Part shown: positions 62,763 to 64,000 of the stretch, piece by piece
Position numbering within the stretch: position 1 is the stretch's first letter
Layout of the letters: each line of letters opens with the position of its first letter
Assembly (NCBI RefSeq): GCF_020382885.2
Contig: NC_058495.1
Coordinates: 6,255,627 to 6,319,626 of the forward strand
Direction: 5' to 3'
From: Scatophagus argus
Lineage: Eukaryota > Chordata > Actinopteri > Scatophagidae
DNA length: 64,000 nucleotides
The notes under the pieces: generated by a model
What the model saw: only the letters and a program-made list of their open reading frames with translations
The model's database searches: none
Told to the model about the DNA's origin: nothing
Position numbers and translations under genes: made by a program

Positions 62763-64000
62763 TACATGTAGAGTATAAAGAGCAGGAAAATATTATACAT
62801 TTGTAAGAGCAGAACAAATTTTTGACTATGCAGTCCTGATTTTGTGTGTGCTCAAATTGATTTTTTCCCCTCACTGTTCCTTCCAGCTGTTTTGTCAGAT
62901 ACTAAACTCTTGGGAATGGAAGAGGGACTCAGGTTTCACCAGGGCCCACCCATATCTGGCTGCTAGGTTCATGTTTGGGTCATATCTTTTATAGTTAAAG
63001 TAGACCAAGGAAAAATTATGAAGCATTACATTAACAGATGAACAGATGAACAGATATTTGTCCTGTTCTTAGTCAGATTTAACATGCAAGAGATACCAAC
63101 TGCTAAAACTGGGAATACTTAGAAAATATCTGGGCAAAGGAAGCCAAATTCCTGGCTCAGATCTAGTGGCACAAGTCCTCTGTCCTAAAAACCTCAATTA
63201 CATTCAGAATCCTGTCAACACTCACTATTAAACCTTGTTCCACAATGACAAATCAGTCCCAACATGCTTTCATATCTTGACTTGCTGACAGATTACTGCT
63301 CAAAGCTGTTTGTGTTCACTGTATGGTTTGGGCTTTAATGAACTTTAGGGATAGAAAGCATATAGTTAAAAGCTGTAATCATTTCTCACTTCTGTCTAGT
63401 CACTGATAAGAATGGCAGTGACTGGTTATACTAAATGTTAACAAGTGTGCCTAAAGATTTAACACAATTTGCTATGTATGACAGTGACAGCCTGTTAGAA
63501 ATATGCGTGTAAGGAGGACTACAAGGTACAAATAATGGCAGAAAAAAAATCTAATAGAATTATGTTGTCACCTGTTTTTGTGTTTTTATTTATTTTTTAT
63601 TTTTTGGCTACTTGGGGGTAGTGGAAACAAGCTGAAAACACAACACTTAACTCAGCACCATCATAAAACTTGAAGTGGCTGGTTTCTGTTTGCTCATTCA
63701 TTTATGGTCCATTGTGTTAATTAGATAGTACAGACGGTGATCTGCTGTATCACTGTAAACTTGCAAAATCGCAAACTACAGTAATGTAATGAATGATCAT
63801 GATGAATGATGTAATTTACCATTCTACATAAAAGACACAATGAAATACAATAGATAGAAAAACAAAAATGCTGGTATGTACAGTCATATTATTGCACACA
63901 TAGAGTATATACATATTGTAAGGCTTATTGTAGGGATGGCTAGAAAGAAATATTTTAAAAACATGTTAGTTTTAAAAAATTAGCAGTAGCACATCAAAAA
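62624..64000 (-). other. tulp1 intron or upstream sequence
   Basis: The acceptor TTTTCAG precedes exon 62504-62623, so earlier tulp1 exons must exist. No Lys/Glu-rich exon with splice borders was seen up to the window end. Apart from the T31 run, nothing is recognisable. Confidence 0.4.
62727..62757 (+). repeat. Poly(T) run of 31
   Basis: An uninterrupted T run, A31 in the sense of tulp1. It may be the tail of an old retroposon, but no body was recognised beside it. Confidence 0.9.

Noticed and set aside
1..64000. CRISPR arrays, tRNA or rRNA genes, bacterial-type operons
   Set aside because: None seen on either strand; the only tRNA-like promoter boxes belong to the SINE.

Overview
The window is nuclear DNA of a bony fish, most likely a percomorph teleost. 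It carries parts or all of five vertebrate protein genes split into short exons with GT-AG introns. The introns hold teleost-type repeats (a tRNA-derived SINE, MITE-like elements, a hAT relic) and microsatellites. There are no bacterial operons, CRISPR arrays or rRNA genes. Gene identities come from translating exons by eye and comparing them with remembered vertebrate families; no database was searched.

Layout: (1) 156-2491, + strand: the 3' half of a cardiac-type troponin T gene (tnnt2-like), 5' end outside the window. (2) 4234-13487, - strand: a complete plakophilin-1 gene (pkp1), 13 coding exons, 725 codons, convergent with the troponin gene as in mammals. (3) 16923-21454, - strand: a complete neutral sphingomyelinase gene (smpd2), 10 coding exons, 438 codons, with a probable noncoding first exon near 23.1-23.4 kb. 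(4) 26341-43454, - strand: a complete TEA-domain transcription factor gene (tead3), 12 coding exons plus one alternative exon, 429 codons, with a roughly 2 kb 3' UTR and a 12 kb first intron reaching a likely promoter near 55.9 kb. (5) 58714-62623, - strand: the 3' part of a tubby-like protein gene (tulp1), covering all of the tubby domain and part of the charged N-terminal region; its 5' end lies beyond the window.

The reading frame was followed across every splice junction in pkp1, smpd2 and tead3, and the summed exon lengths are multiples of three. This strongly supports those models. The only non-canonical junction needed is one GC-AG intron in tulp1.

The most interesting part is tead3. 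Its coding sequence begins at an ATT codon in a perfect Kozak context, with an in-frame stop just upstream and no usable ATG. It also has two adjacent 63-nt exons that each encode the last helix of the DNA-binding TEA domain: one of TEAD3 type, the other of TEAD1/2/4 type. They are separated by 143 nt rich in pyrimidines. The second version restores the RRKS serine known as a protein kinase A target in TEAD1, which the TEAD3-type version lacks. The introns of tead3 also hold a tandem pair of TEAD-type binding motifs, a perfect 23-bp hairpin and several mobile-element copies.

The five genes do not form one pathway. Troponin T acts in the thin filament, plakophilin-1 in desmosomes, Smpd2 in membrane sphingolipid turnover, Tead3 in Hippo-pathway transcription and Tulp1 in photoreceptor cilia trafficking. 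The order joins tnnt2-pkp1 (together on human 1q32), smpd2 (human 6q21) and tead3-tulp1 (together on human 6p21).
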